A stretch of 64,000 nt of DNA from Advenella sp. FME57 (GTDB lineage: Bacteria > Pseudomonadota > Gammaproteobacteria > Burkholderiales > Burkholderiaceae_B). The stretch is from positions 62,001 to 126,000 of the forward strand of contig NZ_JABUXU010000001.1 in the NCBI RefSeq assembly GCF_014897675.1. Direction: 5' to 3'. This document shows positions 9,996-19,889 of the stretch, in pieces. Under the pieces are notes generated by a model. That model saw nothing but the letters and a program-made list of their open reading frames with translations, was not told where the DNA came from and did no database searches. The translations under genes were made by a program, and so were the position numbers. Positions within the stretch are counted from its first letter, which is position 1. Each line of letters opens with the position of its first letter.

Positions 9996-10544
9996 ATCGC
10001 AACCGAAAAAACCAATCGTATCAACGCCGAAATCCGTATTCCGGAAGTCCGACTGATCGGCGTAGACGGCGAACAACTGGGTATTGTCAAAACAGCAGAA
10101 GCCTTGCGTCTGGCTGAGCAGGAAGGCATCGATTTAGTTGAAATCGCGCCAAACGCAGAACCGCCCGTATGCCGCATCATGGATTACGGCAAGTTCAAGT
10201 ATCAGGAACAAAAGCGACAGCAGGAAGCCAAGGCCAAGCAGAAAATTATTCAGGTCAAGGAAGTCAAATTCCGCCCGGCGACCGATGAAGGCGACTATCA
10301 GGTCAAGCTGCGCAACCTGAAGCGCTTTATTGAAGACGGTGACAAGGCCAAGGTTACCCTGCGGTTCCGTGGCCGTGAAATGGCTCACCAGGAACTGGGT
10401 ATGCGTGTTCTTGAACGGGTTCGTGACGATATGGCAGAGCTGGTGCAGGTTGAAGCCATGCCCAAGCTGGAAGGCCGTCAGATGGTCATGGTTCTGGCGC
10501 CTAAGCGCAAGGCTGTACCGACCGGCAAGGCCGACGATAAATAA
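9996..10544 (+). CDS. infC: Translation initiation factor IF-3, AUC start
   Basis: Binds the 30S subunit, prevents premature 50S joining and proofreads start codons. 182 residues. The only well-placed start is ATC at 9996: AGGAG at 9983-9987 lies 8 bases before it and the mature sequence begins right after ([21 protein letters not shown]). The nearest in-frame ATG (9936) lies inside thrS and has no Shine-Dalgarno. A non-AUG start is known for infC of E. coli (AUU) and lets IF-3 repress its own synthesis; the same logic is likely here. It is followed by gshB, not by rpmI as in most genomes. Confidence 0.93.
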   Translation: MATEKTNRINAEIRIPEVRLIGVDGEQLGIVKTAEALRLAEQEGIDLVEIAPNAEPPVCRIMDYGKFKYQEQKRQQEAKAKQKIIQVKEVKFRPATDEGDYQVKLRNLKRFIEDGDKAKVTLRFRGREMAHQELGMRVLERVRDDMAELVQVEAMPKLEGRQMVMVLAPKRKAVPTGKADDK

Positions 10545-10592
10545 ACACGGACTGCCAACACGCTTCCGTCGTCAATGTGGGATGTAAATTAG

Positions 10593-11552
10593 ATGCATGT
10601 ACTTTTTATCATTGATCCGCTGCCTTCGCTGAAGGCATACAAGGACAGTTCTGTGGCGATGATGCGAGCCCTGCACAAGCGTGGCCATGTCATCAGCATT
10701 GCGCTTCAGTCCGATTTGTATGTCGAACAGGGTCGGGTAAAAGTACGTGCGCAGCCGATACAGCTGGATATGACGGCGGATTTGCACGCCCAGAGCTGGT
10801 GGACGCAGCCAGAGAATGCGGCTGAAACCGAGGTCGGTCACTTCGATGCGGTACTCATGCGCAAGGACCCGCCGTTCGACATGGAGTACCTGTATTCGAC
10901 GCATTTGCTGGAGACCGCGCAAAAGCAGGGGGCACGGGTATTCAATTCGGGCAGCGCCATACGTAATCACCCTGAAAAACTGGCGATTACCGAGTTCTCC
11001 GAATTTACGGCGCCCACGCTTATTACCAGCACCATGTCGCGCCTGAAGGCGTTTCATGCACTGCATGGCGATATTATCGTCAAGCCGCTGGATGGTATGG
11101 GTGGCACGGGTATTTTCCGAATCATGGACGGCGACCCCAATGTCAACGCCATTCTGGAAACCCTGACGGTGGACCAGACGCAAACAATCATGGCGCAAAA
11201 GTATATTCCCGAAATCGTGCAGGGCGATAAGCGCATTCTGCTGATTGACGGCAAGCCCGTGCCTTACGCGCTGGCGCGGATACCGTTGGCTGGTGAAACC
11301 CGTGGCAATCTGGCAGCTGGCGGGCGCGGCGTTGCCCGCAAGCTGTCCGAGCACGATCTTGCCATTGCAAACCGAATTGGCCCTATACTGCGGGAACGAG
11401 GGCTGCTGCTGGTCGGTCTTGATGTGATTGGTGACTATGTCACCGAAATCAACGTGACCAGCCCGACCTGCTTTGTGGAAATTACAGAGCAGACTGATTT
11501 TGATGTTGCTGACCATTTTGCTGCTGCGCTTGAGAAAGCTGCTGCAGTCTGA
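10593..11552 (+). CDS. gshB: Glutathione synthetase
   Basis: ATP-grasp ligase joining gamma-glutamylcysteine and glycine, the second step of glutathione synthesis. 319 residues, the family length. Motifs: MHVLFIIDPLPSLKAYKDS at the N-terminus, FMRKDPPFD-like VLMRKDPPFDMEY, KPLDGMGGTGIFR of the ATP-grasp loop and the C-terminal EINVTSPT metal/ATP site. 48 bp after infC and 11 bp before the PTS genes, so it probably heads the gshB-PTS operon, an arrangement known from other betaproteobacteria. Confidence 0.97.
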   Translation: MHVLFIIDPLPSLKAYKDSSVAMMRALHKRGHVISIALQSDLYVEQGRVKVRAQPIQLDMTADLHAQSWWTQPENAAETEVGHFDAVLMRKDPPFDMEYLYSTHLLETAQKQGARVFNSGSAIRNHPEKLAITEFSEFTAPTLITSTMSRLKAFHALHGDIIVKPLDGMGGTGIFRIMDGDPNVNAILETLTVDQTQTIMAQKYIPEIVQGDKRILLIDGKPVPYALARIPLAGETRGNLAAGGRGVARKLSEHDLAIANRIGPILRERGLLLVGLDVIGDYVTEINVTSPTCFVEITEQTDFDVADHFAAALEKAAAV

Positions 11553-11563
11553 AGGTACAAAAA

Positions 11564-11977
11564 ATGACCACCCTTGCTCTTATAGCGCATACGCCTTTGG
11601 CCTCGGCCCTGTCCGAATGTGCTCAGCATGTCTTGGGACAAATTGATAATTACGTTTTCTTCGACATCGAGCCTGATGTCGATCCGGAATCCAAGGCGCA
11701 GGAACTGATCGCGCAATTGAAGGCGATGCTCGGTCCGGACCAGCAGGTGCTGATCTTATCGGATCTGGGCGGCGCGACACCGGCAAATATTGGCGCCCGT
11801 GTAGTGCGCCAGTTGCAGGATGCCGGCGTCAAAGCCCATATTCTTTCCGGCACCAACGCCTGTATGTTGCTCAATGCGGTTCGATATCGGGATCAGCCGA
11901 TGGACGAATTATGTCAATCCATTTTTGAGGGGGGCAAGAAAGGCATGAAATGTGTCGACCTGGCTCCTAACGATTAA
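11564..11977 (+). CDS. PTS EIIA component, mannose family
   Basis: 137 residues of the EIIA-Man fold. The phosphorylatable histidine is His9 (LIAHTPLA), and the second signature SDLGGATPANIGA is present. There is no membrane EIIC or EIID gene nearby, so with HPr and EI it forms a regulatory phosphorelay and does not import sugar. The stop lies 25 bp before ptsH and the genes are clearly co-transcribed. The absence of a permease is the normal state in many betaproteobacteria, where the relay is thought to sense PEP or nitrogen status. Confidence 0.93.
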   Translation: MTTLALIAHTPLASALSECAQHVLGQIDNYVFFDIEPDVDPESKAQELIAQLKAMLGPDQQVLILSDLGGATPANIGARVVRQLQDAGVKAHILSGTNACMLLNAVRYRDQPMDELCQSIFEGGKKGMKCVDLAPND

Positions 11978-12002
11978 CCTTTCTGATAAAGACCGCGCTC
12001 AT

Positions 12003-12272
12003 ATGCCTTCAGTTGATATAGTAATAAGTAATAAATTAGGGCTGCATGCCCGCGCTGCCGCCAAGCTTACCCAACTGGCCAGCAAGTTCAAAAGCGAAAT
12101 CTTTATCACCCGGGCCTCCCAGCGGGTTAATGCCAAAAGCATCATGGGGGTCATGATGCTGGCTGCCGGCAAGGGCATCACGGTCAATATTGAAGCCGAA
12201 GGCGATGACGCCGATCTGGCGCTCGTCCAGATTCAGGCGCTGTTTGAAAATAAATTTGGCGAACCCGAATAA
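12003..12272 (+). CDS. ptsH: Phosphocarrier protein HPr
   Basis: 89 residues from ATG 12003; the frame is open back to 11952 within the preceding gene. Relays phosphate from EI to EIIA. Active-site His15 lies in GLHARAAAKL and the regulatory Ser46 in NAKSIMGVMML, so it can be a target of HPr kinase, whose gene is not in this window. Lies between the EIIA and EI genes. Confidence 0.96.
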   Translation: MPSVDIVISNKLGLHARAAAKLTQLASKFKSEIFITRASQRVNAKSIMGVMMLAAGKGITVNIEAEGDDADLALVQIQALFENKFGEPE

Positions 12273-12359
12273 CGACAGCCCATTGGCCATTCTGGCAATG
12301 AGCGACAGTTGCATCTGAGAACAGGCACGTAAAAAGTGCAAGGGACAAGACCATACACG

Positions 12360-14117
12360 ATGACACATAACGAGCACACACCGACAAGACAAAATACTGT
12401 TTTTACCCTACAGGGAAAAGGTGTTGTGCGCGGTTTTGCCATTGGTCGCGCGGTCGTGATGGGTGCAGCCACGCTTGAGGTGAGTCACTACCGTATTGCA
12501 TCTGAAGATGTGCCGGCTGAATGCGCCAGGCTGGATCATGCGTTGAAAATTGTCTATGACATGCTGCAGCACACCATAGATACGTTGCCGGCCGATGCGC
12601 CAAAAGAACTGGTTCCGCTGCTCACGGTTCACAGCTTGCTGGTGTCCGATCCGGAGCTGGCCGCGCAAACCAAAGCGTTGATTGCATCCCGTCAATATAA
12701 TGCCGAATGGGCCTTGAGCACCCAAGGTCAGATGGTGGCCGAGCAATTTGCGGTCATGGATGATGACTATATCCGTGAGCGGGTTGCCGATATTCATCAG
12801 GTGATTGAACGGGTCATCCGTATCCTGGCCGGTTCGGGTGAATTGATGCTGCCCGATATGTCCAACGACATGGACATAAATTCGCTCATTGTGGTGGCTC
12901 ATGATATTTCGCCGGGAGACATGCTTAAGCTGCGCGGCGGACGCTTTGCTGCTTTTGTGACTGATCTTGGTGGCCCCACATCGCACACGGCCATCGTAGC
13001 GCGCAGTATGAATGTGCCTGCGGTGGTGGGCTTGGGAAATGTCCGTAGTCTGGTACACGATCGGGATATGCTGATTGTCGATGGCGAAAACGGGCTGGTG
13101 TATGTCAATCCGACCTCGGAGATCCTGGACTTCTATCAGCGCAAGCAGCAAGCCTTTATTCAGGAACGGGCCGAGTTGATTCTGTCCAAGGATGAACCCG
13201 CCATCACGCTGGATGGCAAACGCATTCGCCTGGAAGCCAATATCGAATTGCCCCATGAGGTGTCTCAAGCGCTGGATATGGGCGCCGATGGCATCGGGCT
13301 GTTTCGCAGCGAATTTCTGTTTATGGGCAGGAAAATACTACCTACTGAGGAAGAGCAGTTCGAGGCCTATGCGCATGTATTGCGTGCCATGCCTGACAAA
13401 CCGGTGACGATCCGCACCCTGGATCTGGGCTCGGATAAAACCCTGGATGGCGAAGCGACGGTCGCAGTCAATCCGGCGCTGGGCTTGCGTGCGGTACGCT
13501 ATTGCCTGTCGCGTCCAGACCTTTTTATGACCCAGCTGCGCGCGCTGTTGCGCGCGTCGGTACATGGCCGACTCAGAATTCTGATTCCAATGCTCTCGCA
13601 TATGCACGAGCTGCACGCGGTGCGTGACGCCATCGAGTCGGCAAAAAAAGAGCTGGACGCCGCCAGCATGCAATATAGCGACAATATCGAACTGGGCGCC
13701 ATGGTCGAAATTCCGGCCATTGCCATCGCCATCGAACCTTTTCTTAAATCGCTGGACTTTGTTTCCATCGGCACCAACGATTTGATTCAATACACCCTGG
13801 CTATCGACCGGGTCGACAATGAGGTGTCCGACCTGTACGATCCTTTGCATCCGGCTGTGCTGCGGCTGATTTCACATACTATCCAGGCGGGCGAGCGCGT
13901 TGGCAAGAGCGTGGCCATATGCGGCGAAATGGCAGGTGATGCCCGCTACACCAAACTTCTACTCGGGCTCGGTCTGAACGAATTCTCCATGCATCCGCAG
14001 CAATTGTTGGACGTCAAAAAATTGGTCAGGACTTCGCACACCAATGCCTTGCGTACCAAGATCGCAACTGCGCTCAACCGTGCCGAATCTATTGATTTGA
14101 ACAGCCTGGGTATTTGA
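12360..14117 (+). CDS. ptsI: PTS enzyme I, PEP-protein phosphotransferase
   Basis: Takes phosphate from phosphoenolpyruvate and passes it to HPr. 585 residues from ATG 12360 (a GTG at 12336 in frame is an alternative). The phospho-histidine domain has His209 in GGPTSHTAIVARS; the PEP-binding TIM barrel has GLFRSEFLFM, RTLDLGSDK and the catalytic Cys in AICGEMAGD. The N-terminal ~15 residues are a non-conserved extension. Terminated by the hairpin at 14319. Confidence 0.97.
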   Translation: MTHNEHTPTRQNTVFTLQGKGVVRGFAIGRAVVMGAATLEVSHYRIASEDVPAECARLDHALKIVYDMLQHTIDTLPADAPKELVPLLTVHSLLVSDPELAAQTKALIASRQYNAEWALSTQGQMVAEQFAVMDDDYIRERVADIHQVIERVIRILAGSGELMLPDMSNDMDINSLIVVAHDISPGDMLKLRGGRFAAFVTDLGGPTSHTAIVARSMNVPAVVGLGNVRSLVHDRDMLIVDGENGLVYVNPTSEILDFYQRKQQAFIQERAELILSKDEPAITLDGKRIRLEANIELPHEVSQALDMGADGIGLFRSEFLFMGRKILPTEEEQFEAYAHVLRAMPDKPVTIRTLDLGSDKTLDGEATVAVNPALGLRAVRYCLSRPDLFMTQLRALLRASVHGRLRILIPMLSHMHELHAVRDAIESAKKELDAASMQYSDNIELGAMVEIPAIAIAIEPFLKSLDFVSIGTNDLIQYTLAIDRVDNEVSDLYDPLHPAVLRLISHTIQAGERVGKSVAICGEMAGDARYTKLLLGLGLNEFSMHPQQLLDVKKLVRTSHTNALRTKIATALNRAESIDLNSLGI

Positions 14118-14497
14118 TTAATCTGGGTCTCTAATCTAGTTCATGTATCTTTTCTTGCTTGCTGCAAGCTCAACTGAGCTTTGTCGGAGCCGGGCATGAG
14201 CAAGTCCAGCGGCCCGGCAATGTCATCCAGCGTGTCCCCACTCAGATGGTCCCCACATAGATGGCTCTACTCAGATAGGGCATTCAGGTAGCGCTCGAGG
14301 CTCCGCCCTGGAAAAGAAAAAGGACACCATCGTGTCCTTTTTTTCATATTGCAACCATTGGTTTTTCACACTTTGCCATGGTCATGGCCAGAACTGCGCT
14401 GTTGGGGGGCACCAGCAAAGCGGTTGGCTTTGCTGGCTTCCCGGGTGAGGATTTAAGGCGCCTCTGGAAATTAGTGCTGTCCTGTTACAGCCTCAAT
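14118..14497. other. Convergent intergenic region ptsI/amtB
   Basis: 380 bp between two converging genes. It holds the intrinsic terminator at 14319-14344 and no convincing reading frame. Confidence 0.6.
14319..14344 (+). terminator. Intrinsic terminator of the PTS operon
   Basis: AAAGGACAC (14319-14327) and GTGTCCTTT (14332-14340) around a 4-nt loop, with T-tract after it and A-tract before it, so it can work in both directions for ptsI and amtB. Confidence 0.85.
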
Positions 14498-15724
14498 TCA
14501 ATTGTGATAACCCTGTTCGCCGTGAGAGCTGATGTCCAGGCCCTGGCGTTCTTCGTCTTTGTCCACACGCAATCCGCCGGTGACCAGACTTGCTATCTTA
14601 AGGGCAATGAAGCTTACAACGGCACTCCAGACGATTGCAATTACGATGCCTTCAATCTGATTGAACAGCTGTCCGGGAATCATGCCTGCAGAATCCAGGC
14701 CCGGACCACCCATTGCTTTGGCGTTGAACAGCCCAGTCAAGATGCCGCCGACAATACCACCTACGCCATGTATGCCAAATACGTCTAGCGAGTCATCGGC
14801 CTTAAGCAAGCGTTTTAAGCCATTTACGCCCCAGACGCAGAACAAGCTGGTGACGGCGCCGATAATCAGCGCGCCCATGGGATCCACCAGACCAGCGGCA
14901 GGCGTTACGCCCACCAGGCCGGCTACGGCACCGGAGGCGCCGCCCAGCAGGGACGGCTGGCCCTTGAATTTCCACTCGACCAGGACCCACACGATGATGG
15001 CAGCAGCCGTGGCAAGCAGTGTATTGAACACCGCCAGCGCTGCCTGGTTGTTGGCGGCCAGTGATGAGCCACCGTTGAAGCCGAACCAGCCCACCCACAG
15101 CATCGCTGCACCGATCATGGTCATGGGCAGGTTATGTGGCTGCATGGCTTCCTTGCCATAACCGATACGTGGTCCCACGACATAGGCGGCCACGAGCGCG
15201 GCCACACCGGCGTTGATATGAACTACGGTACCACCGGCAAAATCCAGCGCATCGCCAAATAGCAGGCCTTTCTCGGCCCAGATCATATGGGCCACAGGAA
15301 TGTAGGAAAATGTGAACCATATTGCCATGAAAATAAGCACGGCGGAGAACTTGATGCGTTCGGCAAAGCCGCCCACGATCAGGGCGCAGGTGATGCCGGC
15401 GAAGGTGGCCTGGAAGGCAACGAACGTTAGTTCGGGAATGGTGCCCGCCAGTGCATAGGAGTCTGCGGGCAGGTCAATCACGCCGGACAGGAAGGCCTTG
15501 GACAGGTCGCCAAAGAGCGCGTTCCCACCTGAAAAGGCAAGGGAGTAGCCATAGGCAAACCACAGAATCGTGACCAGGGCGAAGGTAACCAGGACCTGGC
15601 TCATCAGCGAGAGAATGTTCTTGCTGCGAACCAGGCCACCGTAAAACATGGCAAGACCGGGAACAACCATAAACAGCACGAGAATGGTGGACACGCTTAC
15701 CCAGACTAAATCGGCGCTTTGCAT
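14498..15724 (-). CDS. amtB: Ammonium transporter
   Basis: Inner-membrane Amt/Rh channel for ammonia uptake at low nitrogen. 408 residues from ATG 15724 (AAGGAAAT just upstream; an in-frame TTG at 15730 is less likely). About eleven hydrophobic segments; begins AADLVW-like (SADLVWVSVSTILVLFMVVPGLAMFYGGLVR) with no obvious cleaved signal. The AMT signature region GGTVVHINAG contains the first pore histidine and DVFGIHGVGGIVG the second. Lies 41 bp downstream of glnK in one nitrogen-regulated operon. Confidence 0.96.
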   Translation of the reverse strand: MQSADLVWVSVSTILVLFMVVPGLAMFYGGLVRSKNILSLMSQVLVTFALVTILWFAYGYSLAFSGGNALFGDLSKAFLSGVIDLPADSYALAGTIPELTFVAFQATFAGITCALIVGGFAERIKFSAVLIFMAIWFTFSYIPVAHMIWAEKGLLFGDALDFAGGTVVHINAGVAALVAAYVVGPRIGYGKEAMQPHNLPMTMIGAAMLWVGWFGFNGGSSLAANNQAALAVFNTLLATAAAIIVWVLVEWKFKGQPSLLGGASGAVAGLVGVTPAAGLVDPMGALIIGAVTSLFCVWGVNGLKRLLKADDSLDVFGIHGVGGIVGGILTGLFNAKAMGGPGLDSAGMIPGQLFNQIEGIVIAIVWSAVVSFIALKIASLVTGGLRVDKDEERQGLDISSHGEQGYHN

Positions 15725-15765
15725 TTTCAATTTCCTTTCAATACAGGTGATAGGGAGCGACGGGC

Positions 15766-16329
<564 letters not shown>

Positions 16330-16455
16330 TTAGTGCATGGTTTGTAACCAAGAGGAATGATTTGCGACAATTCAGAAGACATTCAGCTTATGCGGGTCGT
16401 GAAATTACAGTAAAATCGTGAAACAAATTCTATTTTCAATTAAAGAGGTGAAGCC

Positions 16456-17025
16456 TTGAAGAACGTATCCAAACTCAGTCTTGTAGCCATGTTGTCCGCC
16501 GCTGCTTTTATTGCTGGTTGTGATAATAGTTCTGATACTGACCAGACCACGCAGGGCCCTGCTGCAACCGACTCGGCCGTGGATCAGGCCAAGCAGGCGG
16601 CAGACAAGGCAGCCGAAGAAGCGAAGATTGCAGCCGATAAAGCAACTGAAGCGGCCTCGGAGTCTGCCAACCAAGCTGCCGATGCCACCCAGGACGCAGC
16701 AGATAAAGCGGGCGAAGCCTCCGGCAACGCGATGGAATCTGCCAAGGAAGCGGCCAGCAGTGCCCTTGAGTCGGCCAAAGAGGCTGGTTCAAACGCTGCT
16801 GATGCAGCCAAGGATTATGCCGACACGGCTATGGAATCTGCCAAAGAAGCTGCAGAGTCAGCCAAACAGGCGGCCTCTGATGCCATGGAAGCGGTAAAAG
16901 AGAAAACATCCGGAGCTACCCAACCGGCAGGCGACGCGTCTACAACCACGCCAACTGAAACTGCGCCAGCCGAGAGTGCACCTGCTGCGCCGACCGAACC
17001 GGACACTGAGTCAAAACCACAATAA
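16456..17025 (+). CDS. Alanine-rich coiled-coil lipoprotein
   Basis: 189 residues starting at TTG 16456 (AGAGGTG just upstream; no ATG gives a full signal). A lipoprotein signal ends in lipobox FIAGC, so it is lipid-anchored. Residues about 40-155 are a long run of 11-residue, Ala/Lys/Glu/Asp-rich repeats (units like ESAKEAA, DKAAEEAK), predicting an extended amphipathic helix of the LEA/apolipoprotein type. The tail is Pro/Thr/Glu-rich. Function unknown; envelope stress protection or a periplasmic spacer are possible. Divergent from glnK; both share a 350-bp regulatory gap. Confidence 0.8.
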   Translation: MKNVSKLSLVAMLSAAAFIAGCDNSSDTDQTTQGPAATDSAVDQAKQAADKAAEEAKIAADKATEAASESANQAADATQDAADKAGEASGNAMESAKEAASSALESAKEAGSNAADAAKDYADTAMESAKEAAESAKQAASDAMEAVKEKTSGATQPAGDASTTTPTETAPAESAPAAPTEPDTESKPQ

Positions 17026-17037
17026 GTCATTGCTTAC

Positions 17038-17063
17038 ATCAACCCGCCGAAAGGCGGGTTGAT
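17038..17063 (+). terminator. Perfect hairpin after the Ala-rich lipoprotein
   Basis: ATCAACCCGCC (17038-17048) and GGCGGGTTGAT (17053-17063), a perfect 11-bp stem capped by a GAAA tetraloop. No U-tract follows, so it may be a stability hairpin or a terminator of non-classical type. Confidence 0.55.
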
Positions 17064-17352
17064 GCTCTGGGGCGGACCATGCGCGGATGTGTTGTGCGGA
17101 TGGCGCTAAAAGCGTGGCAGGCGCGTAGCCTGAGCGTGCCCGTCTGCACCCGTCGGTCTGGGCTATGCTGGGTACTGTACTGTGGCCATGGCTTGTGCGG
17201 TGCGCCGCGCTGTGCTTTATCGTACTGTGTTGTGTATTGGACGTAGAACGTCGCTTTCAGTCTGTGCAGTACAAAGTTTGCAATGGCAAATGTGTACAAT
17301 ATGAAGAACAGAACGCGGCACTGGTGCCCGTATGCATACAGGAATCACAATC
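17064..17352. other. Gap before ubiK
   Basis: About 290 bp with no convincing gene. It should carry the ubiK promoter, but I cannot choose one with confidence. Confidence 0.4.
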
Positions 17353-17637
17353 ATGAAATCGAATCAGTTATTTGAAGATTTTCAGAAGAATATTCAGGAA
17401 TTGATCAAGAACAGCCCGGCGGCAGATATAGAAAAGAATGTGAAGGCATTCATGGCCCAGGGATTTTCCCGGCTGGATCTGGTTACTCGAGAAGAATTTG
17501 ATGTGCAGGTTGCCTTGTCGGCAAAATTGCGCGAACGTCTGTTCGAACTGGAGTCCCGGGTTCGTCTGCTGGAGGACAAGGCAGGCATTACAACACCGTC
17601 TTCCACAAGCGCCCATACCGGCCCGGTTGTCGACTAA
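17353..17637 (+). CDS. ubiK: Ubiquinone biosynthesis accessory factor UbiK (BMFP family)
   Basis: 94 residues from ATG 17353 (AGGA upstream). Small trimeric coiled-coil protein (formerly YqiC) that with UbiJ helps the soluble part of ubiquinone synthesis. The family pattern is clear: an amphipathic N-terminal helix (LFEDFQKNIQELIKNSP), DIEKNVKAFMAQGFSRLDLVTREEFDVQ and the C-terminal leucine-rich coiled coil LRERLFELESRVRLLE. Its position between glnK and comM is common in betaproteobacteria. Confidence 0.9.
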   Translation: MKSNQLFEDFQKNIQELIKNSPAADIEKNVKAFMAQGFSRLDLVTREEFDVQVALSAKLRERLFELESRVRLLEDKAGITTPSSTSAHTGPVVD

Positions 17638-17751
17638 ACCCACAAAGTAAATTGCAGCGCTCCAGGGTGCTGCCCACGAAAAAGGCGGCCAGCGCTTCAT
17701 GCTGGCCCCCGGGTATCATCAGATCCTCTGTCAGGTCATCCGTCGGGTGGT

Positions 17752-17787
17752 ATGAGGGCTCATATGAGGCCTCATTTGTGGCCGCAT
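17752..17787. repeat. Three tandem 12-bp near-palindromes upstream of comM
   Basis: ATGAGGGCTCAT, ATGAGGCCTCAT (a perfect palindrome) and the diverged TTGTGGCCGCAT lie head to tail in the 357-bp gap between ubiK and comM. A regulator-binding array is possible. The reading frame of comM is open through it but unlikely to be coding. Confidence 0.6.
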
Positions 17788-17994
17788 TTTTTTGACCGCA
17801 TGTACGAGGCCGTAGATACCGGGTCTGCTGGCGTTGGTCATGGTGACCGGGTTCGCTTGGCTGCCAGGTATGGCACGCTGTACATAGCGCCTATCTGGGG
17901 ACTGTCGGTTCTCACCATAGATCAATCTGTCCTGCAATTACGGCGGCCTCGCCAGGTTTCTGCCAGAATGCTTTGGTGCATTCAGGAGAATCAG

Positions 17995-19563
17995 ATGAGC
18001 CTAGCGGTGTTGTCCAGCAGGGCGCTTTGCGGTATGCACGCGCCAGAAGTGTTTGTTGAAGTGCATCTCGCCCAGGGATTGCCGTCCTTTACCATCGTGG
18101 GCTTGCCTGATGCCGGCGTCAGAGAGAGCAGGGAGCGCGTGCGTTCGGGTATTTTGAGTAGCGGCTATACCTTCCCGGCCGGACGATTAACGGCAAATCT
18201 TGCTCCGGCCGATATTCCAAAAGAGTCCGGCAGATTCGATCTGCCGATTGCGCTGGGCGTGCTGCTGGCTTCGGGGCAACTGGTCTTATCCGACAAAATG
18301 GCACAGCAGGTGCTGCCCGGCGTCGTCTTTGCGGGTGAGCTCTCGCTCACCGGCGCACTGGTTCCTGTTGCCGCTCCACTGGTTATTGCGCTTGCCACAG
18401 CGAAGGCCGGTGGGGTCAATAGGGCCGAAATGACTGCTGGTCGTCCCACCCTTATTTTGCCTGTCGAGAATGCCCGATTGGCCGCCGCCGTGCCCGGCCT
18501 GACTGTCATTGGTGCCCGCACGCTACGGGAGGTGGCAGGCCACCTGGATGAAACGGCAGCGCTGGCGCCGGTTACGGCGGCAGACCAGGCATGTCCGGAG
18601 AGCCTAACAGGACAGGGCAGCAATGAGACGCCAACCCTTTGTTTATCAGATGTGCGTGGGCAGCAGGTGGCCTGTCGTGCGCTGGAGGTGGCTGCCAGCG
18701 GCAGCCATGGCTTGCTGATGTCGGGGCCGCCCGGTATCGGCAAAAGCATGCTGGCGCAGCGTTTGCCTGGAATATTGCCTCCACTGGATGAAAATGCAGC
18801 CATAGAAGTGGCAGCGATTCACAGCCTGCAGCAGCGTACGCCCCGGTTTTCCCGGAAAGTACCGATGCGTGCACCGCATCACTCCAGCTCTGCGGCGGCG
18901 TTAATCGGTGGCGGGGCCAATCCACGGCCTGGCCAGATCAGCCTGGCCCATCATGGCGTCCTGTTTCTGGATGAGTTGCCCGAATTCCAACGACATGTAC
19001 TGGAAGCCTTGCGCGAGCCCATGGAAACCGGGGAAATCCATATCGCCCGCGCCAATCGCTCGGTGAGCTATCCGTGTCGTTTCCAGCTGGTTGCCGCCAT
19101 GAATCCGTGTCCTTGCGGCTATCTGGGCAGTGCACACCGATCCTGTCGTTGCACGCCCGAGCAAATCGAGCGCTATCGCGCCCGCTTGTCGGGGCCGTTT
19201 CTGGATCGCATGGATATGCTGTTACAGTTGACGCCGCCGGTGCAGGGATGGCAGCAGTTGCCGCCATCCGAAGCTTCCAGGATCGTACGGCAGCGGGTGG
19301 TGCGCTGCCGTGAAAGACAGTTGCAGCGCCAGGGGCGCTTGAACGCACGGCTGACACCGGATCTGATGGATCAGGTCTGCCGTACAGACCCAGAGGCGGC
19401 GCAATTGCTGGCCAGCGCCGGGAGGTATTGGGGATGGTCAGCCAGAGCTGTGCACCGGGTGTTGCGCGTGGCCCGCACGATCGCCGATATGGCAGGGGTC
19501 GGGCCGATTCGCGCAGCCGATCTGACCGAAGCCATGTCCTTTCGCCAGCAATTGACCCATTAA
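17995..19563 (+). CDS. comM: ComM-family Mg-chelatase-like AAA+ helicase
   Basis: 522 residues from ATG 17995 (AGGAGA ahead; the frame is open to 17752 but lacks a site). ComM (YifB) is a hexameric DNA helicase promoting branch migration during natural transformation. An N-terminal Lon-like ChlI domain (PSFTIVGLPDAGVRESRERVRSG) is followed by the Mg-chelatase AAA+ core with Walker A GPPGIGKS at residues 244-251, Walker B LFLDELPEF, and the MNPCPCG segment with further cysteines (CRCTPEQI), then a C-terminal domain. Downstream stands the rpmI cluster. Confidence 0.95.
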   Translation: MSLAVLSSRALCGMHAPEVFVEVHLAQGLPSFTIVGLPDAGVRESRERVRSGILSSGYTFPAGRLTANLAPADIPKESGRFDLPIALGVLLASGQLVLSDKMAQQVLPGVVFAGELSLTGALVPVAAPLVIALATAKAGGVNRAEMTAGRPTLILPVENARLAAAVPGLTVIGARTLREVAGHLDETAALAPVTAADQACPESLTGQGSNETPTLCLSDVRGQQVACRALEVAASGSHGLLMSGPPGIGKSMLAQRLPGILPPLDENAAIEVAAIHSLQQRTPRFSRKVPMRAPHHSSSAAALIGGGANPRPGQISLAHHGVLFLDELPEFQRHVLEALREPMETGEIHIARANRSVSYPCRFQLVAAMNPCPCGYLGSAHRSCRCTPEQIERYRARLSGPFLDRMDMLLQLTPPVQGWQQLPPSEASRIVRQRVVRCRERQLQRQGRLNARLTPDLMDQVCRTDPEAAQLLASAGRYWGWSARAVHRVLRVARTIADMAGVGPIRAADLTEAMSFRQQLTH

Positions 19564-19889
19564 CGGCCAGATAGGGGACCCGGTAAACGGGCAAGTTATG
19601 GACGCCTTCATTGACAATCCGTCGCCTGATGACCACATTTATTGCCGATTCAACGAATTCTCTCAGGTTTTTCCCACTTAATTGCTGGCAGTTGGAGAAA
19701 AACCATCGTATAATCAATGGTTTCCCGCAGGCCGTAGGCGCCACGGATAATTGTTTTCTGGGTAACCAGTAAAAATAACAGTTGGCCGGGGAGTTCGAGC
19801 GGATGATGACGGGAAAAACGGATACGGGTTAGCAAAGTCTTAATAAACGGTTATTAGGCACCTTTTATCCACATTTGCAGGTATCAGTT
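19564..19889. promoter_or_regulatory. Leader and promoter region of rpmI-rplT
   Basis: 326 bp without a gene. A perfect TATAAT lies at 19709-19714, with only a weak -35 (TGGCAG, 17 bp upstream). The start would leave a ~170-nt leader for the rpmI message, long enough for L20-type autoregulation; a short TAATAA/TTATTA stem is near its end. No specific riboregulator fold can be claimed by eye. Confidence 0.45.

Noticed and set aside
16508-16897. Long open frames on both strands across the Ala-rich lipoprotein gene
   Set aside because: They come from the GC-biased repeat codons; products are low-complexity, without start signals or family likeness.
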